A stretch of 64,000 nt of DNA from Pictodentalium vernedei (GCA_031216915.1 CM062290.1:166489453-166553452); one strand, 5' to 3'; shown: positions 44,280 to 57,408, counted from the stretch's first letter. Numbers and translations are program-made. The notes: generated by a model not told the origin, from the sequence alone.

Positions 44280-44970
44280 CTTAGCAATACCTGCTAAAAC
44301 AACAGCGCCGGAGGATACGCGTATCCTATCATTCCGTCCTATAGATCAATAGAGCGTTAACAGTATTAGCTCAGAGATCTGGACAAGCCAACACATACGT
44401 CTGCAATTGATTAGCAAGCTGTGTCATAAATAAAACATCATTGGGCGCTCCCATAGATAGCAAATCTGATTAAATACTTGTTTGTTGAGAGTCCATTCTG
44501 ACAGCAACAAGCGACCCGTAAGAGAACGGGAGTGCGATAAAACAATCAGACGACCCAGAATATGACGGACCAAAACTGAACTTGGTGTACTATAACCAAC
44601 AGACGGATTCTTTCCATTAAATTGAATAACGGAAACGAAAGAGTGCCTCCCTGGTTCCGGAGATACGCCACTACTGTCGAATTAAAGGACAGGAATTTGG
44701 GCATGCGTTTCTGAATAATGTTCATGCAATGACATAAAGCAAGCCTAAAAAACATTATTCCGCGGAAGTTAAACTGATAGCTAAAAGACTGCGGAACCCA
44801 AAGACCCTGGCACTTAGAATCCGTAGGGATCAGTATATATCCCAATCTGTTTGACTGGCAACCGTCATAACAGCCACACTAGGGTCCGGCAACTGCGGCG
44901 GCACTCTCTGAGTCAACCACCGAATGTTTGCCCCAGTCTGAATCTCTTGTAACACTAGATAGACAAGAGA
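44280..44970 (-). pseudogene. RNase H-like remnant of DIRS copy 1
   Basis: On the minus strand a stretch reads STVVAYLRNQGGT, matching the conserved (D)N(S/T)TVVAY-N-QGGT motif found in the RNase H domain of DIRS/Pat/Ngaro reverse transcriptases. About 100 residues upstream of it lies an LGYILIPTDS..GLW-like segment in the expected order. It is a decayed fossil and is not expected to be expressed as protein. Confidence 0.7.
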
Positions 44971-45479
44971 ATGTATAAATCAAGCAATTCATGGATTGCC
45001 GGAAAGTTGCCGTCGAAGAGAAGCTCCTCCGAGAACGAAGCGACTCTGAGAGAGTTCTTAACCTACTATCCACGCGTGGATGTAGCTAGGGCTGCATCAC
45101 GTCTAACCAACTCCAATCAGCCACTGAAGGGCGGAGTTATACGTGAACAAACTACTGCCCTCAAAAGAAATTACATTGAGAATAATATCCCGTAAATCTT
45201 TTCTTGAAGACGTAATGATAACGCCTCAGTAAGGCGGATTACGTATAATAAAGCGTCTAAGTTAAGTCTACTATACATAATGTCGTTCCCAACATTGAAA
45301 TTGGAAAAGACATAAACGGCGAAAAAGAATATATGCAGTCTTTAATCACACCGTCTAGACGCATATGAACTCTCGGTATGCCCTGCTCTGCCAAAATAAA
45401 CTATATGTAAAAAAGATAAAATGGCAGAAATGAGCCACGCGGACAAGAAACTAAACTATCATGCTTAGTAGCAGGCTTG

Positions 45480-47800
45480 TATATATATATATATAATATA
45501 TAGCGTCGAAAAATAAAACACATGTTGTAATGACAATATTGGACTGCGTCGGTAAGTCAGAGACAAAGTCCCTGTACCGATCGAAAAATCCGAGTCCAAT
45601 GACGCTATAAGTCTCTTATCCAAGATCGCAGCAATGAAGTCCGAAAAATAATCACTGGAAGAAATGCCAGAAGATATGAAAGGCATCTTCCGATACTACT
45701 AAAGGGAAAACTCGAAATCTTTCGAATCCCTTTCGCCATCCTGTCGGACCCTATAAAGCGTTCGGTCGTCCGTAGCTTGATGCAACCGCGGACCGCACCG
45801 ACCCAGCGCCGTCGGATAATTCCTGATTCGACCGAGAAACCGTCAATTGCTGGGATGCTGCGAAACAACTGTGCTAACTCGGATAGCACGTCCGTCACTG
45901 AGGCCTGAGGAGCAGCGGTCTTACGATGCATTGCCGCAGGAAGCTCCGAGATCGTTACCCCGTGCATACTTCCAATATGCGAGCGAACGGGGTGTATAGG
46001 CCTCGTGTCCCTTGGCTACCGGATGGCGCGACCTATTCGCTGTGGAATCACTGAATGCCGAAACTGATCGGATACTCGAGGTCACGTAGCCAATGTGCGG
46101 TCGTGTGCCCTGCTGTGAGGATGAGGAAGCATTAAAGACAGTCTCTCGGACTGTCAATATAACGGAGCGTCCCGAGCAACGGACATATGCTCCGAATGTA
46201 AAATATCTGAACCACAACATGCGGTCCCCTATGTTGTTGGCTTCCTCCGATCTATCCTCAATCTGCCGTCACTGGGTGAGTACTAAAGTAATTAAAGTGC
46301 TCGCATCACCCAAATCTCCTTCCTAGACCGCAACGGACGAACCCGGCAGCCGAACCATTCGATGAATGTACGCTACACCGGGTGAGCTAGCGAATGTCAC
46401 TCCGTAAGCGATAGACATATTCCATGAGCACTTATTGCCGCTAACTCTTCATTAACTATGACGACAGAGGCACACTTTTGAAAGACATCTCCATAACTCT
46501 TCGAACAAGAAACCAGAAATGCTTGGATAGCAAGCATAAAATAATAATATATATAGCGTCGTTCAATAATTCGAAAGTTTGTGTGACATTATTGGACTAT
46601 GTCGGAACTGAGGGACGATGTCCCTGAACCGAACCAAAAATTTCTAAGTCCACCGACGCTATCAGTTTCTTATCCGGCATCGCAGCATATGTTGTTCCGA
46701 AAGGGAAAGCTTGAAATCCACCGAATCCCTTTCGGTATCCCGTCGGACCGGATGAAACTTTCGGACGTCCGTACCCGCTTCCGCGGAGCGTCCCGGCCCA
46801 GCATCGTCGGATAAAATATATGCGACAGATTCAGTTGATGCTGGGATGCTGCGATAAACTGTGCTATTAAGGAAAGCATGTCCGTTCCCGAGGCCTGTGC
46901 AGTAGCGGACTTACGATGCATTGCCGCTGGAAGCTCCGTGTACGTTGACTCCCGCACACTTCCTATGCGAACGTCCGGAGTCTGCAGGCCTCGAGTCCCC
47001 GGCTACCGACCCAGCGCTGTCGGATAATTCTCGATCCGACACCGTTTCTGTCGGCTGCTGGGATGCTGCGATAAGCTGTGCTATGTGCACAAGAATGTCC
47101 GGCGTCGAGACCTGCGGAGGCGCAGTCTATCGGTGCTTCGCCGAGGGCAGCTCCGCATCAGATGGCTCCCGCATACTTCCTATGCGAACGTCCGGAGTCC
47201 ATCGGTCTCGAATCCCTGGCTGCCGGATGGTGTGACCTGGTCGCCGAAGAATCCTTGATCGGCGAAGCTGGTAATATATCGGCGGTCACGCAGCCAAGGT
47301 GCGGTCGTGTGCGCTGACGAGAAGAGGAAGCCTTAGCAGTCTCAGCGGACTGCCTATACAACGGAGCGTCCCGAGCGACGGACGTATGCTCCGCTAACGA
47401 CACATTGTACCACAACATCTGGGGCCAGATGTTGTTGAACGAGAGAGGGGCCTCTCTCGCTTGCCGTCCGGATGGACCGGAACGAGCTATGAACCGGACT
47501 AAAAGGCTTCCTCCGTTCTCCCTCCGATCCGCCGTCACTGGGTGTGCATTAAGTTAATTTTATAGTGCTCGCATCACCCCAAAATTCCTTCTAGACCGCA
47601 ACGGACGAACCCGGCTGCCGAACCATTCGGTGAATGGACGCTACACCGGGCGAGCTAGCGGACGTCAAAGGCCGTCGAACCTACTAGGGTCCTCTTAGGC
47701 AATTGGCGTATTACATGAGCACTTTTCCGCTAGCCCTTCATTAATTGTGACGACGGAGGCACACTGTTGGAAGACATCACAGATACATCACCCTAATCTT
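45480..47800 (-). repeat. GC-rich internal repeat inside DIRS copy 1
   Basis: Two related modules are each introduced by a TATATATAGCGTCG word (about 45480 and 46550). They carry TTATTGGACT..GTCGG, then TCTTATCC..GATCGCAGCA or GGCATCGCAGCA, and later GACCGCAACGGACGAACCCG (46326 and 47586). The minus-strand translation of both modules shows ELPAAMHRK followed by a Ser/Ala-rich segment, so a coding segment, probably of the gag region, was duplicated before or during the life of the element. Confidence 0.65.
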
Positions 47801-49210
47801 GATCGTCTGAAATAGAAATTGATAAAGTAGAGTGACCCTGCGGGGAAAGGACCGGAGTGTCCAAATCCCCAACAACATACCGTGACATACGCTTCCCATA
47901 TTGTCATCGAAATCATACGATACAGAACAGGAGTTAATGCGAGTACACTGACCACATATAGAATGATAATAAGGTCAGAGGAAGACTTCCTCTTAAACAA
48001 TTGATCAATATCCTTTCAATGTGAAAAGAAAACAAGTCCTGGTACTCGCACTAACCCCTGGCAATCAAAATACATAATAATAATATGATCCATTAATATA
48101 GAAAAAATAATTGAAATCAAAATATTTTGAAAAAATATTTTTTCAGAACAGCCCAAGTTTCTGAAAAGTAACGTTGAGCCCCAATGGATCCCAAGCCTAA
48201 GTGTGGACAAAAATTTTAAAAATATTTTAAACAATTTATTCAACACTTACGGACAATAATAATGTATCTAGTTATGATTAAAATAACATAAAGATATTAT
48301 TATTTAGAAATCCCCCCCTCACACAGAGGGCTGTTGTAAATGTAAACAATGAGTGTAAAAACACTAAAATAAGACTCCAGGCACCCAGGCCCGAAATCAG
48401 TTACCAAAAATACACCATCTGATGCAAAACAGAGACTTCCAGGGAAGAAACTGCAGAACATCAGATGGTAGATGCAGAACACAACGCCTAACCACCCGTA
48501 GGTGAAGACGTAAACATGGGGAAAGAACAGAATTCATTCTGTTATTAAGCTAAAACTCCCAAGAAATTTTAGTAATAATAATTACAGAAACTATGCCAAA
48601 AGCATGGGAGAATAGCAAGGGGGAACTTAAAGGACAGGGAGAGAGGAAAAACACTTGAAAAAACAGTGTAACTAAATAATCAGAATGACAACAAAATGGC
48701 TGCTGCCTTGAAAATAGGTAACTTAACATAATTTCATTAAAAAATTTTAAGTTACAGCCCTGATAATATTCTGTCACACATTCTTTTCCTCTCCTCCTTT
48801 TCTATCCTCCTTAGAATCAACATTTCACTAATATTTATGTGTCTGGCATCATTTAAACTGAGATTTAAAAGCACAAAGATCAGTCAGATGTTAACTGATG
48901 AAGGGCCAAACTTAGAATGATAAATGGCGCCAATTTCGGAACGTCCTTGACACTGCGCATGCGCAGTGGGGGCGAGGTGTGGAGGGCCTTTCAGGACATG
49001 TTTTCTTTAGTTTTAGATGCAAATTTTGGGGATTGGGGGGCAAAATTTGTGTTTGGCCCTATATTTTAAGAGTTAGCACCAGCTATGTCTGGGTCATTGG
49101 TACAGTATAAAAATATCATATTTTGATATCATGTGCATTGGGTAAAGGGTTATTACAGTGGAGTGCACTTAACTGGATATCTCTTAACTGAATAACTCTG
49201 TTAATTGAAT

Positions 49211-52200
49211 GTTAAAAAATTTATAGTAATTTATATATTTTTTATACTTACCAATGACCCAGACATAGCTGGTGCTAACTCTTAAAATATAGGGCCAAAC
49301 ACAAATTTTGCCCCCCAATCCCCAAAATTTGCATCTAAAACTAAAGAAAACATGTCCAGAGAGGCCCTCCACACCTCGCCCCCACTGCGCATGCGCAGTG
49401 TCAAGGACGTTCCGAAATTGGCGCCATTTATCATTCTAATAACCAGTGCCTGGTAAGCGCTATGTACTCAGCGGGGAGGCAAGAGTTCCCAACTCCTGGG
49501 AGGGCCATCCCCGTCTGGGTCATTGGTAAGTATAAAAAATATATAAATTACTATAAATTTTTTAACATTTTTATACTGTACCAATGACCCAGACATAGCT
49601 GAATAGTAAAAAGGCTGGAGGGCCAAGGACATAGAGCAAAATGGAATACGCTCAATAAAATAAAATAGAGTCATCCCCTGTAGGGAAAAGAAGTAATAGG
49701 CCTTACATGTATCTTTCTTATTTATGATAAATTAGAAAGATACAACACCTTCCAAAAATTGAGCTTCATACATCCATGTACTCTATTAATATCCAATAAT
49801 CCTTATACTAATAATTTTTAAAGTAAGCCAATAATAAAGTAAGTCTAGAGAATAGAGACTCTTATACTCCTAAAAGTGTGTGAGAATTGCATAATCATGT
49901 CCGTTGACATATGCAATATTCAAAAGCTATACTTTAAAAACTAAGACTTGAATGAATTTTATAAACTTAAACTTCTCACTAAACAACCATCCTAAAAACA
50001 GCTCAGAATTACTAACTCCGGAGGAGGTATCCCCTTGTTTTCATAGTAAAAACAGGTGACCCAAGGGAACACCCTCCCCCCCCCCCTTTTTCTTGCCCTG
50101 GGTCAAATAGCCCAGAGCGAAGAGGGCAGCCGAACGGAGACACTGCCGAAACAGACAGCCTACCTAGCTATAGTAGCAACTGTTAAGTGAATGACATTCT
50201 GAGCAGTAGATAATAGACCTAACAATAGAGGCCTCCAGAAATGGACTCGATATTTCTGAGATAAAATTCATGAATGGATGGCTGAGCGCAATGAGCAGCC
50301 TTCAAAAATCTATAATAGAACACTATTAATGTAAGCCCAAGAAGTAGAAGAACTCTTACTTCATGAGCCGAAATCTTAAGCACAACTGCTAAGCCAATGA
50401 TATACCATAAGCAGTACGCTAGTTAATAGAATCCATTAACAATAAAATGGAGCGTAACGTCCTTCTACTAGACATCAAAGACAGAAGAAGCTTACGCCCT
50501 TGTAATAAACAGATATCTGTTTATAAATACATAAACTGTACCCGGAAAGAGTAAAGGCCTATGCCCATACGAAGACGGAAGGACCTTAAAATAATAGGTT
50601 CCGGATAATAGGAGCCTAACTCTTATGCAACAATCCAACCTAAATAGTAACGGAAGTATTGATTCCGAAACTATGAAAGTGAAAATCATCCATCGATAGT
50701 GCATGAAACTCACTGACTCTACAGTAAAAGAGAAACCAACAGAATTACTGTCTAAAAGGTCAGAATTTGAAAACTACTGTTTCCAGAGGCTCAAATGATT
50801 ACTTAGCTAAATAAGAACCTGAAGTTAAAATCCGTATAGGAATTTAATCTAAAGATTCTAAGTCTATTTATCAAAAAGTTACTAACTGACTTAGATAAAG
50901 AGACAAAAGACTCAATTGTAAACTATCGTAGAGTGCATAGGTATGAGGTAACATAAACCTATAACCTAAATAACAACAGGCTGCAGTAGATCTTGTGAAA
51001 CAAGTATATTAAAAAATAGCAATGAGTAGTATGGAGGGATCAACCATATGAACATAATGATCCCTACACCACGACGGAAGAGCCTCCACTTTAGTCGCAT
51101 AGAATAGCGAAGAAGAGGATCTCCTATAGTAAGAAATCGCGTCCAAAGCTCGTCCAGTACAGTGCTTACAATGCAATATGGACCACACAACGGAAAACAT
51201 GAAGGTTGCGACCTTGCTGGTTGTGATAAAAATGACACGATTTACCCAGTGAAAAAAAGATCCTCACATAGAGGAAGATTTCACGTTAAGATCCACAGTA
51301 GACAAGAGAGTAAATTACTCATGATCTCTGTGAAGATAGAGATGCTATCAACAGAAATATATTGTGGTTGTTTATCTTAGCAATACCTGCTAAAAACAAC
51401 AGCGCCGGAGGATACGCGTATCCTATCATTCTGTCCTATAGATCAATAGAGCGTTAACAGTATTAGCTCAGAGATCTGGACAAGCCAACACATACGTCTG
51501 CAATTGATTAGCCAACTGTGTCATAAATAAAACATCATTGGGCGCTCCCATAGATAGCAAATCTGATTGAATACTTGTTTGTTGAGAGTCCATTCTGACA
51601 GCAACAAGCGACCCGTAAGAGAACGGGAGTGCGATAAAACAATCAGACGACCCAGAATATGACGGACCAAAACTGAACTTGGTGTACTATAACCAACAGA
51701 CGGATTCTTTCCATTAAATTGAATAACGGAAACGAAAGAGTGCCTCCCTGGTTCCGGAGATACGCCACTACTGTCGAATTAAAGGACAGGAATTTGGGCA
51801 TGCGTTTCTGAATAATGTTCATGCAATGACATAAAGCAAGCCTAAAAAACATTATTCCGCGGAAGTTAACTGATAGCTAAAAGACTGCGGAACCCAAAGA
51901 CCCTGGCACTTCGAATCCGTAGGGATCAGTATATATCCCAATCTGTTTGACTGGCAACCGTCATAACAGCCACACTCGGGTCCGGCAACTGCGGCGGCAC
52001 TCTCTGAGTCAACCACCGAATGTTTGCCCCAGTCTGAATCTCTTGTAACACTAGATAGACAAGAGAATGTATAAATCAAGCAATTCATGGATTGCCGGAA
52101 AGTTGCCGTCGAAGAGAAGCTCCTCCGAGAACGAAGCGACTCTGAGAGAGTTCTTAACCTACTATCCACGCGTGGATGTAGCTAGGGCTGCCTCACGTCT

Positions 52201-55200
52201 AACCAACTCCAATCAGCCACTGAAGGGCGGAGTTATACGTGAACAAACTACTGCCCTCAAAAGAAATTACATTGAGAATAATATCCCGTAAATCTTTTCT
52301 TGAAGACGTAATGATAACGCCTCAGTAAGGCGGATTACGTATAATAAAGCGTCTAAGTTAAGTCTAATATACATAATGTCGTTCCCAACATTGAAATTGG
52401 AAAAGACATAAACGGTGAAAAAGAATATATGCAGTCTTTAATCACACCTTCTAGACGCATATGAACTCTCGGTATGCCCTGCTCTGCCAAAATAAACTAT
52501 ATGTAAAAAAGATAAAATGGCAGAAATGAGCCACGCGGACAAGAAACTAAACTATCATGCTTAGTAGCCGTCTTGTATATATATATAAATATATAGCGTC
52601 GAAAAATAAAACACATGTTGTAATGACAATATTGGACTGCGTCGGTAAGTCAGGGACAAAGTCCCTGTACCGATCGAAAAAACCGAGTCCAATGACGCTA
52701 TAAGTCTCTTATCCAAGATCGCAGCAATGAAGTCCGAAAAATAATCACTGGAAGAAATGCCAGAAGATATGAAAGGCATCTTCCGATACTACTAAAGGGA
52801 AAACTCGAAATCTTTCGAATCCCTTTCGCCATCCTGTCGGACCCTATAAAGCGTTCGGTCGTCCGTAGCTTGATGCAACCGCGGACCGCACCGACCCAGC
52901 GCCGTCGGATAATTCCTGATTCGACCGAGAAACCGTCAATTGCTGGGATGCTGCGAAACAACTGTGCTAACTCGGATAGCACGTCCGTCACTGAGGCCTG
53001 AGAAGCAGCGGTCTTACGATGCATTGCCGCAGGAAGCTCCGAGATCGTTACCCCGTGCATACTTCCAATATGCGAGCAAACGGAGTGTATAGGCCTCGTG
53101 TCCCTTGGCTACCGGATGGCGCGACCTATTCGCTGTGGAATCACTGAATGCCGAAACTGATCGGATACTCGAGGTCACGTAGCCAATGTGCGGTCGTGTG
53201 CCCTGCTGTGAGGATGAGGAAGCATTAAAGACAGTCTCTCGGACTGTCAATATAACGGAGCGTCCCGAGCAACGGACATATGCTCCGAATGTAAAATATC
53301 TGAACCACAACATGCGGTCCCCTATGTTGTTGGCTTCCTCCGATCTGTCCTCAATCTGCCGTCACTGGGTGAGTACTAAAGTAATTAAAGTGCTCGCATC
53401 ACCCAAATCTCCTTCCTAGACCGCAACGGACGAACCCGGCAGCCGAACCATTCGATGAATGTACGCTACACCGGGTGAGCTAGCGAATGTCACTCCGTAA
53501 GCGATAGACATATTCCATGAGCACTTATTGCCGCTAACTCTTCATTAACTATGACGACAGAGGCACACTTTTGAAAGACATCTCCATAACTCTTCGAACA
53601 AGAAACCAGAAATGCTTGGATAGCAAGCATAAAATAATAATATATATAGCGTCGTTCAATAATTCGAAAGTTTGTGTGACATTATTGGACTATGTCGGAA
53701 CTGAGGGACGATGTCCCTGAACCGAACCAAAAATTTCTAAGTCCACCGACGCTATCAGTTTCTTATCCGGCATCGCAGCATATGTTGTTCCGAAAGGGAA
53801 AGCTTGAAATCCACCGAATCCCTTCGGTATCCCGTCGGACCGGATGAAACTTTCGGACGTCCGTACCCGCTTCCGCGGAGCGTCCCGACCCAGCATCGTC
53901 GGATAAAATATATGCGACAGATTCAGTTGATGCTGGGATGCTGCGATAAACTGTGCTATTAAGGAAAGCACGTTCGTTCCCGAGGCCTGTGCAGTAGCGG
54001 ACTTACGATGCATTGCCGCTGGAAGCTCCGTGTACGTTGACTCCCGCATACTTCCTATGCGAACGTCCGGAGTCTGCAGACCTCGAGTCCCCGGCTACCG
54101 ACCCAGCGCTGTCGGATAATTCTCGATCCGACACCGTTTCTGTCGGCTGCTGGGATGCTGCGATAAGCTGTGCTATGTGCACAAGAATGTCCGGCGTCGA
54201 GACCTGCGGAGGCGCAGTCTATCGCTGCTTCGCCGAGGGCAGCTCCGCATCAGATGGCTCCCGCATACTTTTCCTATGCGAACGTCCGGAGTCCATCGGT
54301 CTCGAATCCCTGGCTGCCGGATGGTGTGACCTGGTCGCCGAAGAATCCTTGATCGGCGAAGCTGGTAATATATCGGCGGTCACGCAGCCAAGGTGCGGTC
54401 GTGTGCGCTGACGAGAAGAGGAAGCCTTAGCAGTCTCAGCGGACTGCCTATACAACGGAGCGTCCCGAGCGACGGACGTATGCTCCGCTAACGACACATT
54501 TGTACCACAACATCTGGGGCCAGATGTTGTTGAACGAGAGAGGGGCCTCTCTCGCTTGCCGTCCGGATGGACCGGAACGAGCTATGAACCGGACTAAAAG
54601 GCTTCCTCCGTTCTCCCTCCGATCCGCCGTCACTGGGTGTGCATTAAGTTAATTTTATAGTGCTCGCATCACCCCAAAATTCCTTCTAGACCGCAACGGA
54701 CGAACCCGGCTGCCGAACCATTCGGTGAATGGACGCTACACCGGGCGAGCTAGCGGACGTCAAAGGCCGTCGAACCTACTAGGGTCCTCTTAGGCAATTG
54801 GCGTATTACATGAGCACTTTTCCGCTAGCCCTTCATTAATTGTGACGACGGAGGCACACTGTTGGAAGACATCACAGATACATCACCCTAATCTTGATCG
54901 TCTGAAATAGAAATTGATAAAGTAGAGTGACCCTGCGGGGAAAGGACCGGAGTGTCCAAATCCCCAACAACATACCGTGACATACGCTTCCCATATTGTC
55001 ATCGAAATCATACGATACAGAACCGGAGTTAATGCGAGTACACTGACCACATATAGAATGATAATAAGGTCAGAGGAAGACTTCCTCTTAAAACAATAGA
55101 TCAATATCCTTTCAATGTGAAAAGAAAACAAGTCCTGGTACTCGCACTAACCCCTGGCAATCAAAATACATAATAATAATATGATCCATTAATATAGAAA

Positions 55201-56208
55201 AAATAATTGAAATCAAAATATTTTGAAAAAATATTTTTTCAGAACAGCCCAAGTTTCTGAAAAGTAACGTTGAGCCCCAATGGATCCCAAGCCTAAGTGT
55301 GGACAAAAATTTTAAAAATATTTTAAACAATTTATTCAACACTTACGAACAATAATAATGTATCTAGTTATGATTGAAATAACATAAAGATATTATTATT
55401 TAGAAATCCCCCCCTCACACAGAGGGCTGTTGTAAATGTAAACAATGAGTGTAAAAACACTAAAATAAGACTCCAGGCACCCAGGCCCGAAATCAGTTAC
55501 CAAAAATACACCATCTGATGCAAAACAGAGACTTCCAGGGCAGAAACTGCAGAACATCAGATGGTAGATGCAGAACACAACGCCTAACCACCCGTAGGTG
55601 AAGACGTAAACATGGGGAAAGAACAGAATTCATTCTGTTATTCAGCTAAACTCCCAAGAAATTTAGTAATAATAATTACAGAAATTATGCCAAAAGCATG
55701 GGAGAATAGCAAGGGGGAACTTAAAGGACAGGGAGAGAGGAAAAACACTTGTAAAAACAGTGTAACTAAATAATCAGAATGACAACAAAATGGCTGCTGC
55801 CTTGAAAATAGGTAACTTAACATAATTTCATTAAAAAATTTTAAGTTACAGCCCTGATAATATTCTGTCACACATTCTTTTCCTCTCCTCCTTTTCTATC
55901 CTCCTTAGAATCACCATTTCACTAATATTTATTTGTCTGGCATCATTTAAACTGAGATTTAAAAGCACAAAGATCAGTCAGATGTTAACTGATGAAGGGC
56001 CAAACTTAGAATGATAAATGGCGCCAATTTCGGAACGTCCTTGACACTGCGCATGCGCAGTGGGGGCGAGGTGTGGAGGGCCTCTCTGGACATGTTTTCT
56101 TTAGTTTTAGATGCAAATTTTGGGGATTGGGGGGCAAAATTTGTGTTTGGCCCTATATTTTAAGAGTTAGCACCAGCTATGTCTGGGTCATTGGTACAGT
56201 ATAAAAAT
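49211..56208 (-). mobile_element. DIRS-type retroelement, copy 2 (broken fossil, about 7.0 kb)
   Basis: It is collinear and nearly identical to copy 1 at an offset of 7093-7097 bp. The inverted terminal repeats are at about 49244-49439 and 56006-56203, the internal complementary region at 49513-49601, the RNase H-like remnant on the minus strand at about 51380-52065, and the GC-rich internal repeat at about 52.58-54.90 kb. Both terminal repeats carry GTCCAGAGAGGCC (as read on the left), where both repeats of copy 1 carry GTCCTGAAAGGCC. The insertion left no target duplication. It is broken many times and not functional. Confidence 0.85.
51380..52065 (-). pseudogene. RNase H-like remnant of DIRS copy 2
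   Basis: It is equivalent to the remnant in copy 1, with the same STVVAYLRNQGGT motif and upstream segment. The near-identity to copy 1 shows that both derive from an already similar source. Fossil only. Confidence 0.7.
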
Positions 56209-56581
56209 ATAATTTTCCAACAAAAAAACATTTACCTATCTCCAGTACAAATTTGACCTGTTAATTGAATGTAGGTTATAGACTAAACTCCTGTTAATTG
56301 AATAAAATATCTTGTAACCGGTCGAGAAATTACCTTGACTCTCCTCAGTTTTTCTTTGTTTATACAGACCTATTGGGCCTCAGTGCATCCAATACAGGCA
56401 TTGAATCTATTTAATCTTGTTTTACAGAGCTCATGGAGTTCTGTAAAACAAGATATAATAGAATAAATGCTAAGTTTATCTCGAGAATACAGGAAAGTGA
56501 CATAATCCCTGTTCATTGAATACTCCTATTAATTAGTTTTCATTGGCAAAGTGGCTATTCAATTAACAGGGCTTCACTGTA

Positions 56582-57408
56582 TCACATTAAATATTAAATG
56601 AGACCATTAAAAATTGGGATCACAAAATACTTTTTGTATGAATCTGAAATATATACATAACCTTTCATTTCAATTTCATCTGCAACAGATATGTCAACCG
56701 TTAAACCTTTAGTTAAATTATACATGTATATTAGGTTTAGTTTTTAGCCTTCTCCAAAAAGTAACCATTGCATGTCTACATAAACCATAATATTCTGAAT
56801 GCACCCTCTATAAACCGTTTGACAAGAATGTTGGGATGATTATTATTATCGAGCGGGATAATAGACTCAAAGTTGACCAGTCGGGCAAATTTGTCGAACC
56901 ACTAAGGAACTCCCTTAAAGTCTTTTAAGATGATTGGCATTTGACACTCTTCATCCTCTTAGCGATAGCTCAAGTCCAAAACAGGAAGGGGAAGATGATC
57001 TTGTTGAGAATAAATATAACCATTTAATACATCTTGTCACATGTTTATTCTTCCCAAAAGATTAATTCACCTACAGTACTAGTCAGGAAAAATATTAGTT
57101 ACTATGAACAATAACTATTATGATGACTCCGTAGGGCTTCCATTTAAGTGCTACTTACATGTAGTGCGACACGCATCTGTTTATCTGTTTATGAGTGGTA
57201 ACTTCAAACGAGAGTGGTGATAACATGCATCATTACACTTCACGGTTGAACTCAGTGTGATTTTTGCAGACTTTATTCGAAGGATAGAATAAATGAATGA
57301 TAGAAGATGACTATTTTGATTAACTTTTCATTATTTCCTACTTGCATTTGGCGATAGGCGAGAGCTGTACCGAAAGATGTATTTTTACGATTAACAGACT
57401 GGTCCATT
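56582..57408. other. No feature recognised
   Basis: Apparently unique AT-rich sequence. I looked here for an upstream SAYSD1 exon on the minus strand and found none with a convincing start or donor context. Confidence 0.4.

Larger units (their letters stand above)
42118..49114 (-). mobile_element. DIRS-type tyrosine-recombinase retroelement, copy 1 (broken fossil, about 7.0 kb)
   Basis: Inverted terminal repeats of about 195 bp (42151-42346 and 48912-49109) share ACCAATGACCCAGACATAGC and the palindrome CACTGCGCATGCGCAGTG. Next to the low-coordinate repeat lies an internal complementary region (42420-42508). It joins the complements of the two outer ends, as in DIRS-1. There is no target-site duplication and the left outer end is GTT. 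Remnants of a DIRS-like RNase H region on the minus strand set the orientation. A GC-rich block at 45.5-47.8 kb holds an internal repeat of about 1 kb. No ORF exceeds about 126 codons; many breaks, clearly inactive. The age is recent by copy similarity. Confidence 0.85.
41923..49153. mobile_element. TTAA-type MITE subfamily A, interrupted by DIRS copy 1
   Basis: The left part, 41923-42117, reads CCCTTTACCATTTTGGC, then CATATCATGTGACCCC, a hairpin and the complementary arm. The right part, 49115-49153, reads ATCATATTTTGATATCATG to GGGTAAAGGGTTA. Together they make one normal MITE when compared with 39628-39877 and 16700-16860. Confidence 0.82.
49154..56581. mobile_element. Pogo-like MITE (family D) interrupted by DIRS copy 2
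   Basis: The left part, 49154-49210, reads TACAGTGGAGTGCACTTAAC to TGTTAATTGAAT. The right part, 56209-56581, reads ATAATTTTCC to GGGCTTCACTGTA, including the hairpin at about 56405-56470 (TTTTACAGAGCTCATGGAG). Together they equal the intact copy at 17032-17445. Confidence 0.88.

Noticed and set aside
42118-49114. Polinton, hAT or other cut-and-paste DNA transposon with long inverted repeats
   Set aside because: There is no 6- or 8-bp duplication, the internal complementary region is DIRS-specific, and the RNase H motif belongs to tyrosine-recombinase retroelements.
42097-56208. Pairs of identical short ORFs suggesting a tandemly duplicated host gene family
   Set aside because: They are corresponding positions in the two DIRS copies (offset about 7095 bp), on both strands, and reflect duplicated element sequence, not host genes.
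42118-56208. Assembly artefact or simple tandem duplication of a 7.1-kb block
   Set aside because: The flanks of the two copies are different older repeats, and the terminal repeats differ between copies while agreeing within each copy.
56850-57000. Candidate upstream SAYSD1 exon on the minus strand
   Set aside because: The open stretch is short, lacks a start and a donor in frame, and shows no similarity to SAYSD1 N-termini.
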